A DNA stretch of 64,000 nucleotides from Terriglobales bacterium (lineage in GTDB: Bacteria; Acidobacteriota; Terriglobia; Terriglobales; Acidobacteriaceae), in the NCBI GenBank assembly GCA_035487355.1, contig DATHMF010000030.1:62001-126000 (forward strand), read 5' to 3'. Positions 17,364 through 27,287 of the stretch are shown here, one piece after another. The notes beneath the pieces are model-generated. The model did not search any database and was not told the DNA's origin. It was given only the letters and a program-made list of their open reading frames with translations. Position numbers and translations under genes: made by a program. Positions within the stretch are counted from its first letter, which is position 1, and each line of letters opens with the position of its first letter.

Positions 17364-18623
17364 CTAAGAAATTTTTCTCAGCACCAGCGCCGAATTCTTC
17401 GATCCGAAGGCAATGCAGTTGCACACGGCGTGCTCGACTTTCATTTTGCGTCCGGGTTGGGGAACATAATCCAGGTCGCATTCGGGATCGGGCTTGTCGA
17501 GGTTGATCGTAGGCGGAAGTTGGCCGTGTTCCATGGCAATCAATGTGGCGGCAACGCCGCCGGCTCCGCATGCGCCCTGGGGATGCCCAATTTGGGACTT
17601 CAACGACGACATCGGCGCCTTATACGCCTGACCACCTAAGGCGAGTTTGAGCGCGCGCGTCTCGATGCGATCATTCAGCTCAGTAGACGTCCCGTGCAGA
17701 TTTACGTAGTCAACATTATGCGGCGCAATGCGGGCTTCTTCCAGCGCAGTGGATATAGCGCGCGCCGGCTCCTCGCCGCACTCGGCCAGACGCACGCGAT
17801 GGAAGGCCTCGCAGGTTGAACCGTAGCCGGCGATCTCCGCGTAAATTTTGGCGCCACGGGCGCGGGCGTGCTCGTATTCTTCCAGCATAAACATCCAGGC
17901 ACCCTCGGCCAGCACAAAGCCATCGCGATCGGCGGAAAAAGGACGCGAGCCGCGCTCGGGAGCATGGTTCCACGCGGCCGTCAGAATGCGCATAAGAGTG
18001 AACGCCTTCATGATGCCGTAGGCGAGAGGAGAATCCACGCCGCCGCAGAGCATCATGGGCAGAACCCCTGCCTGGAGCTGGCGATAGGCGTAGCCCAGGG
18101 CGTCGGTGGAAGAGGTGCATCCGCTGGTCACGACCTGGCTGGGGCCACGGAAGCCAAAGCGCATGCTGACCTCGCTCGACATGGTTCCCATGGTGCCGCT
18201 GGGAATGGTGAAGAGGCTGACCTGCTTGACCTTGCCGGAATAAAACAAACGGTATTGCTCTTCGGTGAAGTCCTGGGAGCCGCCGCCGGAGCCGAGCAGC
18301 ACGCCGATCTTGCGCCTCTGCTCCATGCTCAGGTTGGCGATGATGGCCGAGTCGAAGCCGGCATTTTTCAGGGCTTCGGTCGCGGCGGCAATGGCCATGG
18401 GCACGGCGCGCGAGACGTGCTTGCGTTCGTGCGCATCCATCCAGGCGAGTTCGTCGAAGTTCTTGAGTTCGCCGGCAATGTTGACGGGCAAGCCATCAGG
18501 ATCGAAGCGGGTTATGCGGCCCACGCCGCTTTTGCCGGCCAGCAGCGCGCGGCAGAACTCGGTGTTCCCCAGACCGTTAGGACTCAGACTGCCAAAGCCG
18601 GTTATCACTACGCGACAAGACAT
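17364..18623 (-). CDS. Beta-ketoacyl-ACP synthase (FabF-like condensing enzyme)
   Basis: 419 residues from ATG 18623. The open frame extends upstream to 18854, but those 77 residues are low-quality repeat DNA and the family begins at MSCRVVITGFG. The condensing-enzyme triad is complete: C169 in SGCTSS, H310 in NLHGTST and H347 in QIGHPQGACGAGG, with K342 nearby. The enzyme joins malonyl-ACP to an acyl chain. The nucleophile context SGCTSS differs from the SACA(T/A) of housekeeping FabF, and no acyl-carrier, FabG or dehydratase gene is adjacent, so a specialised lipid or polyketide role is possible. Confidence 0.85.
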   Translation of the reverse strand: MSCRVVITGFGSLSPNGLGNTEFCRALLAGKSGVGRITRFDPDGLPVNIAGELKNFDELAWMDAHERKHVSRAVPMAIAAATEALKNAGFDSAIIANLSMEQRRKIGVLLGSGGGSQDFTEEQYRLFYSGKVKQVSLFTIPSGTMGTMSSEVSMRFGFRGPSQVVTSGCTSSTDALGYAYRQLQAGVLPMMLCGGVDSPLAYGIMKAFTLMRILTAAWNHAPERGSRPFSADRDGFVLAEGAWMFMLEEYEHARARGAKIYAEIAGYGSTCEAFHRVRLAECGEEPARAISTALEEARIAPHNVDYVNLHGTSTELNDRIETRALKLALGGQAYKAPMSSLKSQIGHPQGACGAGGVAATLIAMEHGQLPPTINLDKPDPECDLDYVPQPGRKMKVEHAVCNCIAFGSKNSALVLRKIS

Positions 18624-18816
18624 CTGGACATTGTAAAAGACCGCCGGGAAAAACGAGGTCTTTATGACAAGAAAATGACAAAAAGCAGTCGTCAGTTGCC
18701 AGTCGCCAGTGAAAGGCAAGAGCTTAACCGCAGAGGGCGCTGAGGGGCGCAGAGGACAAGAAGGTTTCGCCACGGATGAACGCGGATCAACGCAGATTTT
18801 CGGAAGATGATTGGGC

Positions 18817-18907
18817 CCCACTTGCTGGCAGGTGTTTGGAGTGCTCCAAATCACGTCTGACCCTTGTCATTACTGGCGAAGAGCGATCCGGAGTGGGGGA
18901 CTTGCTG
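18817..18907 (+). repeat. Direct repeat copy 1 (about 91 bp, CACTTGC family)
   Basis: Begins CCCACTTGCTGGCAGGTGTTTGG and ends GGGGGACTTGCTG. It aligns along its whole length with 19053-19143, sharing GTCTGACCC and GTCATTACT blocks, with scattered substitutions and one single-base indel. The CACTTGC core also occurs as CCACTTGCATGCAAGTGG at 50394-50411. Confidence 0.75.
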
Positions 18908-19052
18908 AAGTAGTCCTCAGTACTCAGCACTCAGTACTCAGCAAAAGCAACCGCAAAAGACTTCGCCGCAGATGAACGCTTAGAAAACAGTTTCGAGTTT
19001 TAAGTTTCGAGTTTCAAAGGCAAAAGCAGAGATCAAGTGGTTTGGACTCTCA

Positions 19053-19143
19053 CCCACTTGCTAGCAAGTGTTTGAAGCGTCCAAAATCGCGTCTGACCCG
19101 CGTCATTACTAGCTAAAATCCATCTGGGGCGGGGGACTTGCTG
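19053..19143 (+). repeat. Direct repeat copy 2 (about 91 bp, CACTTGC family)
   Basis: Second copy of the element at 18817-18907. Here the head is the perfect 16-bp palindrome CACTTGCTAGCAAGTG (19055-19070). No ORF inside. Confidence 0.75.
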
Positions 19144-19553
19144 CTAGTCTGCCGGAAATGGAGAACAGCCACAAGAAGACAGCTTCAAGCCCGCTGCTCC
19201 ATGAATTTTCAAAGACCCGAAAGGCTACAAAAAAGCCCCGCATTCTTGAATGCGTAACCTGAACACACGTCTAGCCCAATTGTGGCCCGCAGGTTCTGAG
19301 AAAGCAAGGTTTTGGTGCCAGAGTGATATCACTATTGGAGGTCTACGTGCACGTATCCGGCCCTGGTTGCGCGAAAGGCTGAGGGACCGGCTCTTCTCTG
19401 TGCCTCTGTGTCTCTGTGGTGAATTTTTCTTCTGCAATTGGAGCGCTGGGATATACTGCTTGCCTCCCTCCTTAACATCTCTAGGACTGGTCAGGATTGG
19501 CACGCGGGGCCCTGGCATGACAGGACGGCGGCCTTAGAGCAGGGGATTCCCTT

Positions 19554-22500
19554 ATGCATATGGACCACCGGCTGTTCTTGCTCCGCGCCACGGCAGTGTT
19601 TTCGCTCGCAGCAATCACGTTCGCACCCCTAACGCAGGCACAGAAAGTGACCACGACCGTAACTGCGGGGACCAATCCGTTTGCCATCGCCGTGAACCCG
19701 GTTACTAACAAGACCTACGTGGTGAATAAAATGAGTAACAACCTGACGGTCATTGACGGAGCCACCAACACGACCGCCACGGTAAATACAGGGACCACTC
19801 CCGTTGCCATTGCCGTGAACCCGGCGACCAACAAGATCTACGTCGCCAACTCCGGCGGCAATACCGTCAACGTGTTTGAGGGAGTCACGAACGCCCGCGC
19901 CACAGTCTCTGATCCGAATGCCACCAGTCCGGCCGCGATTGCGGTAAACCCGGTGACCAACAAGATCTATGTTGCCAACGCCGTCAGCAACAACGTCACT
20001 GTGATCAATGGCGTCGACAACACTTTCACAACGGTGACCGACCCCAACGCCAGCGGTCCGTCTGCGATTGCCGTGAACCCGGTGACCAACAAGATCTACG
20101 TGGCCAACCGCAACAGCGGCAACGTGACCTTGATTGACGGGACCAGCAACTCCACTACCACGATCGGTGTAGGATCCACGCCCGATGCCGTGGCCGTGAA
20201 CCCGGTGAGCAACAAGGTCTACGTAGCCAATGAGAACAGCACCAACGTAACCGTGCTGGATGGGGCTGCGAACACGGTCATCACCACAGTCGGCGCGGGA
20301 AGTTTGCCCTATGCTCTAGCGGTGAACCCGGTCAGCAACCGGATCTACGTGGCTAACTTCGGCGGTACAACCGTGACTGTGATTGATGGGGCTGCCAACA
20401 CCGTCATCACCACGGTCGGCGTGGGATCCTCTCCCTCCGCTGTGGCCGTGGACGCGGTGAGCAACCGGATCTACGTCGCCAATTTTGGCGGCAGCACCGT
20501 GACCGTAATCAACGGCGCCGACAACACCACCACTCCCGTGACCGTGGGTACGAATCCACTGGCCATCGCCGTGAATCCAGTGACCAACAGGATTTATGCG
20601 GCCAATAACGGCAGTGCCAACGTGAGCGTGATTGATGGAGCTACGAACAACCCAGCCACGGTAGCAGCGGGCGTTCAAAATTCCAGCCTGCTGCCCAACA
20701 ACAACGTGGCTGTGAACCCGGCCACCAATAAGGTCTATATCGCTAACTTCGGCGATGGCGTTCATGCCAGCACGGTAACCGTGATCAACGGCGCCGATAA
20801 CACCACCACCAGCGTGAATGTGGGCGTGGGGCCGCAAGCCGTCGCCGTAAACCCGCTCACCAATAAGATCTATGTGGCCAACAGCGGGAGCAATAACGTC
20901 ACCGTGATTGACGCCGGGAACAGCAACGCCATCGCTACCGTCGGCACGGGCGGTTTTCCTGATGCCATCGCAGTGAATCCGGTGACCAGCAAAGTCTACG
21001 TCGGCCGGAATAACGGCGTAACGATAATTGATGGCAACACGAACGCTGCAACCGGGGTTGCCACCGCTGGTGTCTTTTGTTCTGCTGTGGCCGTCAATCC
21101 GGTAACCAACAAAATCTATGCGGTCAGCGTAAACGGGACTTCGGGTGGCCTCCTGACCGTGATCAACGGTCTCGATAACTCCACCACCACTCCAGTGAGG
21201 GTAGGAGTCAATCCTTTTGCGGTAGTCGCGAACCCTGTGACCAACACGATTTATGTCGCCAATGCGGCCGACTCCACCGTAACCGTGGTCGATGGCAATA
21301 CCAACAGCGTTATCACCACTGTGCCCGTCGGCGGGAGTCCGGTTTCTCTCGACCTGAATCCGCTGACCAACAAGATCTATGTGGCCGCGCAAAGCGGCAG
21401 TTTAAGGGTGATTGATGGGGTCACGAACACTCCCCTCACGGTTGCGACGGGTAACGCTCAGGCTGTCATCGTCAATCCCGTAACCAACAAGATCTATCTT
21501 ACGAACGGCGCTGTGGTTGACGGAGCTACCAACAGCATCAGCAGCGTTAACACGGGCGCCCTGCCTTTTGCTCTGGCTGCGAATCCGGTCACCCAGAAGA
21601 CTTACGTGATCAACGGCAGCGGCAACGTGACTGCCATAACCGAGCAGCAGGTACAACCTATTCCCTTGATCACCACAATCCTGCCGCTCGCGAACAACAC
21701 CTTCACTAATCCCGGGACGCCTGTGTTCAACTTCACGACTGCCAGTTCGTATTTTCCCACCGCCCCGCTGGTGCAGAACCTCTACTACCAGTTGGACACA
21801 TGGCAAGGGCCGTGGCTCCGGGCCACGAGCACGGGCCCAAATGCATTCAGCGGCGCGGGGCCGGCGCTTCAATCCGGTATCCACATCCTCTACGCATACG
21901 CCGCCGACGGCCAGTTTGCCGATTCCATCCAGACGGGCCTGGAAAGCAGCCCCATACCCGGCGCCATCGCGGCTTACCTGTTTTTAGTCGTGCCCACCAG
22001 CTCCAGTACGACGCTGGCTTCGAACGACAATCCAGCGCACTACGGTGATGCGGTGACTCTGACCGCCACCGTCAACGTCGGCGGGAGCGTAGCCACCGGG
22101 ATCGTCGAATTGTTTGATGGAAGCACATTGCTGGGCTCCGCTCCTTTGAGCGGCTCGCCGGCACAGGTGACCTTTACCACCTCAGCGCTTTCCTCTGGCA
22201 CGCACCCGATGACCGCGCGCTATGACGGCGCTGCAAACTACAGCGCCAGCACCTCTCCCATTCTCAGCCAAGTGGTGAATCCGGGAGTGAGCAGCACTGT
22301 GGTTTCCCTAACGACGGGTACGAATCCCTCGAGCTTTGGCCAGCCTTTGACCTTTACCGCTGCAGTGACCGTTGGCCTCGGTATACCGACCGGGATGGTA
22401 ATCTTCTATGACGGCGTCACACCGCTGGGCACCGCAGCCCTGAACGGTTCCGGGAACGCTTTGTTAATAACCAGCGGCCTACAAATCGGTACGCACTCCA

Positions 22501-23477
22501 TCACCGCCTTCTATGCTGGGGACATAAACGTCACCGGCAGCACCTCAAGCCCGATCACGCAGACGGTAACCCAGGCCACCAGCGGCATTGCGCTTGCTTT
22601 GACTACAGGCGCAACTCCTTCTGGGTTCGGCCAGACGCTCACCTTTACGGCTACCGTAAGCCCGCAATTCGCCGGCTTGCCCACCGGCATGGTGACCTTT
22701 TATGACGGCAGCACAGTATTGGGCACGGGAGCCTTGAACGGCTCAACACACGCCACGTTGACAACGATCTCACTGCAACTGGGCACACACTCCATCACCG
22801 CCGTCTATGCTGGCGACACAAATTTCAGCGGCAGTACCTCGAGCCTGATCATGCAGACTGTCACTCAAGCCACCAGCAGCGTCGTGGTTACTCTGACCAT
22901 GGGGGCGAATCCTTCACTTTTCGGACAGGCGCTGACCTTCACGGCTACCGTGAGCCCGCAATTCGGCGGCACGCCCACTGGACAAGTCATCTTTAAAGAT
23001 GGAAGCGTGGTCTTGGGGACTCATGCTCTGAGTGGCAGCGCCCAGGCTGTAATTACAACTGTGGGTTTTGGTATTGGCGTGCATTCCATCACCGCGATTT
23101 ACGCAGGAGACCAGAATTTCATGGGCAGCGACTCTTCCGGTTCACCTCTGAGCCATACCGTGAATACGAACGCAGGGACAGCCCTCACAAGCCTGGTGTT
23201 TACCACGGCGCCCACAATCTCTCCGAATACGCCACTGTTCCGCAAGACTGTGACTCTCACCGCCACCGCCACTCCTAGTGCGGCGACGGGGACGGTAAGT
23301 TTTGTTGACGGAACCACACTGCTCGGGACCGCGACAATGAGTGGAGGCGTGGCCTCGATTACAACCAGCCAGCTCGGTCCGGGTAAGCACTCCATTGCGG
23401 TCTCTTATTCAGGAGACTCGACCTACAGGACTACATCCTTCATGGTAACGCTCTATCGTTCGCCCCGACCGAGGTGA
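19554..23477 (+). CDS. Very large secreted YVTN beta-propeller / bacterial Ig-like repeat protein
   Basis: 1307 residues. A signal peptide (1-29, ending LTQAQ) is followed by 16 recognisable repeats of about 40 residues (residues about 40-690) built on NPVTNKIYVAN and VTVIDGATNT, the YVTN propeller family. A transition region (700-815) leads to five Ig-like domains of the Big type (about 815-1300), with motifs such as PLTFTAAVTVG, PTGMVTFYDG and THSITAVYAGD. The repeats could form two or more propellers. There is no membrane anchor, sortase motif or T9SS tail, so it should be secreted freely or held non-covalently, perhaps for adhesion or matrix. The DNA repeats are similar enough to recombine. 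It is a single-gene unit flanked by repeat-containing intergenic DNA. Confidence 0.9.
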   Translation: MHMDHRLFLLRATAVFSLAAITFAPLTQAQKVTTTVTAGTNPFAIAVNPVTNKTYVVNKMSNNLTVIDGATNTTATVNTGTTPVAIAVNPATNKIYVANSGGNTVNVFEGVTNARATVSDPNATSPAAIAVNPVTNKIYVANAVSNNVTVINGVDNTFTTVTDPNASGPSAIAVNPVTNKIYVANRNSGNVTLIDGTSNSTTTIGVGSTPDAVAVNPVSNKVYVANENSTNVTVLDGAANTVITTVGAGSLPYALAVNPVSNRIYVANFGGTTVTVIDGAANTVITTVGVGSSPSAVAVDAVSNRIYVANFGGSTVTVINGADNTTTPVTVGTNPLAIAVNPVTNRIYAANNGSANVSVIDGATNNPATVAAGVQNSSLLPNNNVAVNPATNKVYIANFGDGVHASTVTVINGADNTTTSVNVGVGPQAVAVNPLTNKIYVANSGSNNVTVIDAGNSNAIATVGTGGFPDAIAVNPVTSKVYVGRNNGVTIIDGNTNAATGVATAGVFCSAVAVNPVTNKIYAVSVNGTSGGLLTVINGLDNSTTTPVRVGVNPFAVVANPVTNTIYVANAADSTVTVVDGNTNSVITTVPVGGSPVSLDLNPLTNKIYVAAQSGSLRVIDGVTNTPLTVATGNAQAVIVNPVTNKIYLTNGAVVDGATNSISSVNTGALPFALAANPVTQKTYVINGSGNVTAITEQQVQPIPLITTILPLANNTFTNPGTPVFNFTTASSYFPTAPLVQNLYYQLDTWQGPWLRATSTGPNAFSGAGPALQSGIHILYAYAADGQFADSIQTGLESSPIPGAIAAYLFLVVPTSSSTTLASNDNPAHYGDAVTLTATVNVGGSVATGIVELFDGSTLLGSAPLSGSPAQVTFTTSALSSGTHPMTARYDGAANYSASTSPILSQVVNPGVSSTVVSLTTGTNPSSFGQPLTFTAAVTVGLGIPTGMVIFYDGVTPLGTAALNGSGNALLITSGLQIGTHSITAFYAGDINVTGSTSSPITQTVTQATSGIALALTTGATPSGFGQTLTFTATVSPQFAGLPTGMVTFYDGSTVLGTGALNGSTHATLTTISLQLGTHSITAVYAGDTNFSGSTSSLIMQTVTQATSSVVVTLTMGANPSLFGQALTFTATVSPQFGGTPTGQVIFKDGSVVLGTHALSGSAQAVITTVGFGIGVHSITAIYAGDQNFMGSDSSGSPLSHTVNTNAGTALTSLVFTTAPTISPNTPLFRKTVTLTATATPSAATGTVSFVDGTTLLGTATMSGGVASITTSQLGPGKHSIAVSYSGDSTYRTTSFMVTLYRSPRPR

Positions 23478-23510
23478 AGATAGTTCTCAGTTCTCAGTGG
23501 AGTCAAGAAC

Positions 23511-23579
23511 TTAACCGCAGAGGGCGCTGAGGAGCGCAGAGGTAAGAAGGTTTCGCCGTGGATGAACGCGGGTCGTCGC
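23511..23579 (+). repeat. GCAGAGG-type intergenic repeat, copy of 18724-18792
   Basis: TTAACCGCAGAGGGCGCTGAGG, then AAGAAGGTTTCGCC and GGATGAACGCGG, closely match 18724-18792. Shorter relatives lie at 34998-35036, 60143-60175 and, inverted, 60239-60275. All are intergenic. Confidence 0.7.
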
Positions 23580-23675
23580 GAATTTTAAAACGCAGTTTCG
23601 TCAGAGTTCTTTTCTGAGTACCGAGTACTGGGTACTGCCTCTATCATTTAAGATGAAACTAACGTCTCATCTGCA

Positions 23676-24881
23676 ATGTCTCTTGGTATCTACGTTTCGG
23701 TCCCGTTTTGTAAGACGAAGTGCAGTTACTGCAACTTTGCCTCCGACGTGTTTTCGCGCGCGCGCATGCAGGGCTACGTAAATCGCCTGGTGCAGGACAT
23801 CGCTGTATCGCAGCGCATGGTCGAGGTGAACGGCGGCAGATGGGAACCCAATGTGGACACGATCTATCTGGGTGGAGGTACACCCAGCATTTTGGATCCG
23901 GCGCAGATGGAGCAGATATTCCGCGCGCTGCGCGAGCATTTTGAAGTTGCCGCCGCCGCCGAGATTACGGTTGAGTGTGCGCCCGCCACGCTTTCCCCGG
24001 AAATGCTCGAAACCCTGGTTGGTTGCCGGGTCAATCGTGTGAGTCTTGGCGTGCAGTCTTTTATTGACAGCGAAGCGCGGGCGGTCGGCCGCCTCCACAC
24101 GCGCGATCAAGTGCTCAACGATATTGCACGCTTGCGTGCTGCCGGCATTTCGAACCTGAATGTTGATTTGATTGCCGGATTGCCACATCAGACGGCTGCA
24201 AGTTGGGATGAGTCATTGACCACTGTTATCGAGAGTGATGTTCCGCACGTGAGCGTCTATTTGCTCGAGGTGGATGAAGACTCGCGTCTGGGCAATGAAC
24301 TGCTTGCCGGCGGGGCACGCTATCACGCCCACTTTGTGCCTGATGAAGATCTCATGGTCGAGTTTTATACGCGTGCTTGTGAGCGCCTGGCTGAAGTGGA
24401 TATTCTGCAATACGAAATTTCCAACTTCTCGCGTCGCGGCAGGGAATCGAGTCATAACCTTAAATACTGGGAGCGGCATCCTTATCTCGGCTTCGGCGTG
24501 GACGCCCATTCCATGCTTCCCAGCTCCGACGCCAAGCTTGATGCCGTGCGGCTGGCTGCTCCTGATTCCTTGCCGACTTACATTTCTGCCTGCGATCAAG
24601 CAACTCAGGTCACTCGTGTAAGCAAAAATGAAATCTCGTTCAGTCAGGCTTGGGAGGAGACCTTTTTTCTGGGGTTGCGTCTAAACAAAGGAGTTAGCTT
24701 GCGTCAGGTTTCCGACCGTTTTGGCAATGTAAAAGCAGATTCTGCTCGTGAGTTGATGCGCGAGCTGGTTGAGTTGCAACTGATCGAGATAAAAGGAGAC
24801 AGAGCCTGTCTTACTCCCGGTGGCCGGTTGGTCTCCAATGAAGTCTTTGAAAGATTTGTATCGGATTCGGTCGCGCAGTAG
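23676..24881 (+). CDS. hemW: Radical SAM haem chaperone HemW
   Basis: 401 residues. The radical SAM cluster motif CKTKCSYCNF places C12, C16 and C19; the position two after C19 is Phe, not the fourth Cys of HemN, which separates HemW from true oxygen-independent coproporphyrinogen dehydrogenase. GGGTPS, the LGVQSF segment and the C-terminal HemN-like domain (SFSQAWEETFFLGLRLNKGV) are all present. HemW binds haem and delivers it to membrane respiratory proteins. The start ATG 23676 lacks a clear ribosome site. Single gene. Confidence 0.92.
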   Translation: MSLGIYVSVPFCKTKCSYCNFASDVFSRARMQGYVNRLVQDIAVSQRMVEVNGGRWEPNVDTIYLGGGTPSILDPAQMEQIFRALREHFEVAAAAEITVECAPATLSPEMLETLVGCRVNRVSLGVQSFIDSEARAVGRLHTRDQVLNDIARLRAAGISNLNVDLIAGLPHQTAASWDESLTTVIESDVPHVSVYLLEVDEDSRLGNELLAGGARYHAHFVPDEDLMVEFYTRACERLAEVDILQYEISNFSRRGRESSHNLKYWERHPYLGFGVDAHSMLPSSDAKLDAVRLAAPDSLPTYISACDQATQVTRVSKNEISFSQAWEETFFLGLRLNKGVSLRQVSDRFGNVKADSARELMRELVELQLIEIKGDRACLTPGGRLVSNEVFERFVSDSVAQ

Positions 24882-25241
24882 TCTAAAAGCAAGTAGGCAT
24901 CCTATCGCCGCACGATAGGGGTTGTGTAGAATTGAATCAAAGTATCTCTTAACAAAATATCAATTGTCGTTCAAGCAATTAAGAAACCCTTCCCGAGCGC
25001 GGATGAGTTTCTTTATGCGCACGCTTGAACGGCCGGGGGTATGTGTCTGGAGGTTGCGAAAAAAGTTTTTTTGTAACGCTTCTCCCGCATTGCGGGATGC
25101 ACGCATGCCTGCGGCAGCAACGAGTCTGGTCATGTACTACCTGTACCAAAAGATGCTTGAATCGCGGCCTGTCGAGTGACATAGTGACGCGTATTCAATG
25201 ACTTCGAAAATTTGCCTGGGAATTGAAGGGGCAGCCCACTT
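24882..25241. other. Intergenic region, no clear gene
   Basis: 360 bases between hemW and the threonine aldolase gene. A plus-strand frame (24922-25179) exists but has no recognisable content and no ribosome site, so it is not called. A short inverted repeat CCCGCATTGCGGG occurs at 25084-25096. Nothing else stands out. Confidence 0.4.
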
Positions 25242-26324
25242 ATGGCAACTCAAGTTAAAAATACATTGCAGGCAGAGGAAGCAAAGACGGTCATAGGGGT
25301 GGTTGATCTGCGCAGCGACACGGTGACCAAACCATCGCCCGAGATGCGCCGCGCCATGGCTGAAGCCGAGGTGGGAGACGATGTTTATGGTGAAGATCCC
25401 ACGGTCAACCGCCTGGAGCAGCGCGCGGCAGAAATTTTTGGCCGCGAAGCCGCCATCTTCGTTCCCAGCGGGACCATGGGCAACCAGATTGCCATCAAGA
25501 TCCACACCCATCACGGGCAGGAGATCATCTGCGAAGAGCGGGCCCACATCCTCAACTATGAAATGGCCATGCTGGCGCACTTTTCCGGATGCGTGCCGCG
25601 GCCCATCCATGGCGAAGACGGGATCTTGACGTGGGGCGAGATCAAAAAGCGCATCAGTCCCAAAATTTATTACCGCGCTCAGACCGGCCTGATTTCGCTG
25701 GAGAACACACACAACATGGCGGGCGGAACAGTTTATCCGCAGGAGGTCACCGACGAAATCTGCGACCGTGCCCATGAAATAGGATTGCCGGTGCACCTGG
25801 ATGGCGCGCGCATCTTTAACGCCGCGGCGGCCCTGGGTAAACCGGTGCGCGAGATTACCAAGAAGTTTGATTCGGTCATGTTCTGCCTCTCGAAAGGCCT
25901 GGGCGCGCCGGTGGGCTCACTCCTTGCCGGTTCACGGAACCTTATTGAGCAGGCCCGCGTATATAGAAAAGCACTCGGTGGCGGCATGCGCCAGGCCGGC
26001 ATTCTGGCGGCGGCGGGGTTGATTGCGTTGGAAAAAAGTCCGGCGCGCCTGCATGAAGATCACGAGAATGCAAAATTTCTGGCGGAGGGTTTGGCAGAAA
26101 TCCGTGGAATTCAAATTGCGCCGGCCAAGGTCAAGACCAACATTTTAGTTTTTGATATCAGCGGTACAGGCATGAGCTCCGATGAGATGACGCGCAAGCT
26201 GGCGGCAAAAAACATTTTTGCTTCCGGAATCAGCGCGCAAGCCATCCGCCTGGTTACGCATGTGGACGTGGACCGTGCAGCCTGCGCCCGCGCCTTGGAC
26301 GTAGTGCGGCAAATTTGCAAATGA
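25242..26324 (+). CDS. ltaE: Low-specificity L-threonine aldolase
   Basis: 360 residues of the PLP fold type I aldolase family. [14 protein letters not shown] (22-35), [12 protein letters not shown] (44-55), the HLDGAR aspartate (185-190) and the PLP-binding K218 in [12 protein letters not shown] are all intact. It cleaves L-threonine or allo-threonine to glycine and acetaldehyde in the cytosol. The first 18 residues are a short extension before the conserved start. It is followed in the same direction by the SRPBCC gene (49 bases). Confidence 0.92.
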   Translation: MATQVKNTLQAEEAKTVIGVVDLRSDTVTKPSPEMRRAMAEAEVGDDVYGEDPTVNRLEQRAAEIFGREAAIFVPSGTMGNQIAIKIHTHHGQEIICEERAHILNYEMAMLAHFSGCVPRPIHGEDGILTWGEIKKRISPKIYYRAQTGLISLENTHNMAGGTVYPQEVTDEICDRAHEIGLPVHLDGARIFNAAAALGKPVREITKKFDSVMFCLSKGLGAPVGSLLAGSRNLIEQARVYRKALGGGMRQAGILAAAGLIALEKSPARLHEDHENAKFLAEGLAEIRGIQIAPAKVKTNILVFDISGTGMSSDEMTRKLAAKNIFASGISAQAIRLVTHVDVDRAACARALDVVRQICK

Positions 26325-26373
26325 ACAATAAAAATCAATCAGTCACCAACGCATTCACTGACAACGGCACATA

Positions 26374-26847
26374 ATGGGATCAAGAATCGAACACTCTGTT
26401 CAGGTCAAATGCAGCCAGCAAAGAGCATGGGACATACACACCGATTGGAAGCGGTGGAAATTATGGAATGGAATTTACGGCGGCGTACGATGGGTGGAAG
26501 GCGAGCCCTGGATCGTGGGCAGCCGTTTAGAAGTTGACCTGCTTCAGCCCCGGCCCATGACGGTGAAGCAGGTGCTTACCGTCTGTGAGGCGCCGCGCAA
26601 GATGGCATGGGTGGGCCATGCGGTTGGCGTTACTTACGAGCAATGGTTTAACTATTCGGCGCGAAGAGCAGGCGGGGCCTTCGTGCATTCCTGGATCGAA
26701 CTCACCGGCGTCGCCAGCCTGTTTTTTGGAAAGACGACGGAAGAATTTGTCCGTGAAAACCTGGTGAAATGGTTTGAAGGATTTCGCGCCGAGTGCGATC
26801 TGGGTGTCGTTCCCGAGGTGCAAAGGCCGCCCTCTCCGCAACCTTAG
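26374..26847 (+). CDS. SRPBCC (START-like) superfamily protein
   Basis: 157 residues. The N-terminal strand SRIEHSVQVKCSQQRAWDIHTDW, followed by a GSRLEVDLL strand and a long C-terminal helix (TEEFVRENLVKWFEGFRAEC), matches polyketide-cyclase/SRPBCC proteins, which bind hydrophobic ligands in a helix-grip pocket. No catalytic residue or ligand can be assigned. The structured repeat described below begins immediately after its stop codon. Confidence 0.8.
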   Translation: MGSRIEHSVQVKCSQQRAWDIHTDWKRWKLWNGIYGGVRWVEGEPWIVGSRLEVDLLQPRPMTVKQVLTVCEAPRKMAWVGHAVGVTYEQWFNYSARRAGGAFVHSWIELTGVASLFFGKTTEEFVRENLVKWFEGFRAECDLGVVPEVQRPPSPQP

Positions 26848-26990
26848 ATCTAAGGGCTCCGCAGCCAAAATCGTGCCGCTGCGCCCTCGCTTTTGGTTCG
26901 CGCGGAACGGCGCTCACCAAAAGCTCACCCTGATTAGCTTTCACATCCCTTATTAAGTGAGATACACTAGGGCACATACGGAGGGACGAT
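26848..26990 (+). repeat. Structured intergenic repeat copy 1 (CTAAGGGCTCCGCAGCC family)
   Basis: Runs from the stop of the SRPBCC gene to the start of the Mpo1-like gene and matches 34015-34131. It folds into two successive hairpins: AGGG/GCAGC (26853-26865) with GCTGC/CCCT (26878-26887), and CTTTTGGT (26890-26897) with ACCAAAAG (26916-26923). It ends with AGATACACT and the downstream ribosome site GGAGGG. Possible roles are attenuation, mRNA processing or a mobile repeat. Confidence 0.6.
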
Positions 26991-27287
26991 ATGGGTCTTT
27001 ATGCGCACTATGACCACGCGCACAATCATCCGGTGAATCGTGCGTTGCACATGCTGGCCATCCCCACGGGTTTTTCTTCATTGATCGTGGTGTGGTTTCA
27101 TCCCATAATTGCGGTGCTGCTGATTCCTCTCGCGTTTGCCATGGCCTGGATCGGCCATTTTATTGAAGGCAACAAACCTGCTTTCCTTACCAATCCTACG
27201 CATGTCTTTGTTGCCCCGGTGTGGATGGTGCGCAAAATTTTTGGCGTCGGGCAAAAAGATTCCTCGGGCAAGACCAATACTGCATGA
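26991..27287 (+). CDS. Mpo1/YGL010w-like (DUF962) membrane protein
   Basis: 98 residues with the family signature near the N terminus (YDHAHNHPVNRALH), two hydrophobic helices (about 25-60) and GHFIEGNKPA. Yeast Mpo1 is an iron-dependent dioxygenase of 2-hydroxy fatty acids, and the histidines that would bind iron are present here. The bacterial function is unproven. GGAGGG is the ribosome site. Its TGA stop (27285-27287) overlaps the ATG of the selenoprotein gene (27284) as ATGA, so the two are probably translated together. Confidence 0.85.
   Translation: MGLYAHYDHAHNHPVNRALHMLAIPTGFSSLIVVWFHPIIAVLLIPLAFAMAWIGHFIEGNKPAFLTNPTHVFVAPVWMVRKIFGVGQKDSSGKTNTA

Larger units (their letters stand above)
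18624..19553. repeat. Repeat-rich intergenic stretch
   Basis: About 930 bases with no credible gene. It holds a roughly 91-bp direct repeat (18817-18907 and 19053-19143), a GCAGAGG-type repeat (18724-18792, again at 23511-23579), a run of CAGTACTCAGCACTCAGTACT-like words near 18915, low-complexity GTTTCGAGTTTTAAG words near 18990, a palindrome CGCATTCTTGAATGCG (19239-19254) whose surroundings recur inverted at 50188-50234, and a CTCTGTGCCTCTGTGTCTCTG stretch near 19395. The CACTTGCTAGCAAGTG palindrome (19055-19070) is perfect. Confidence 0.7.

Noticed and set aside
18624..18854. N-terminal extension of the ketoacyl synthase frame
   Set aside because: 77 residues from repeat-bearing DNA; conserved proteins begin at MSCRVVITG (ATG 18623).
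24922..25179. 85-codon frame between hemW and the threonine aldolase
   Set aside because: No ribosome site or recognisable content; kept only as an intergenic note.
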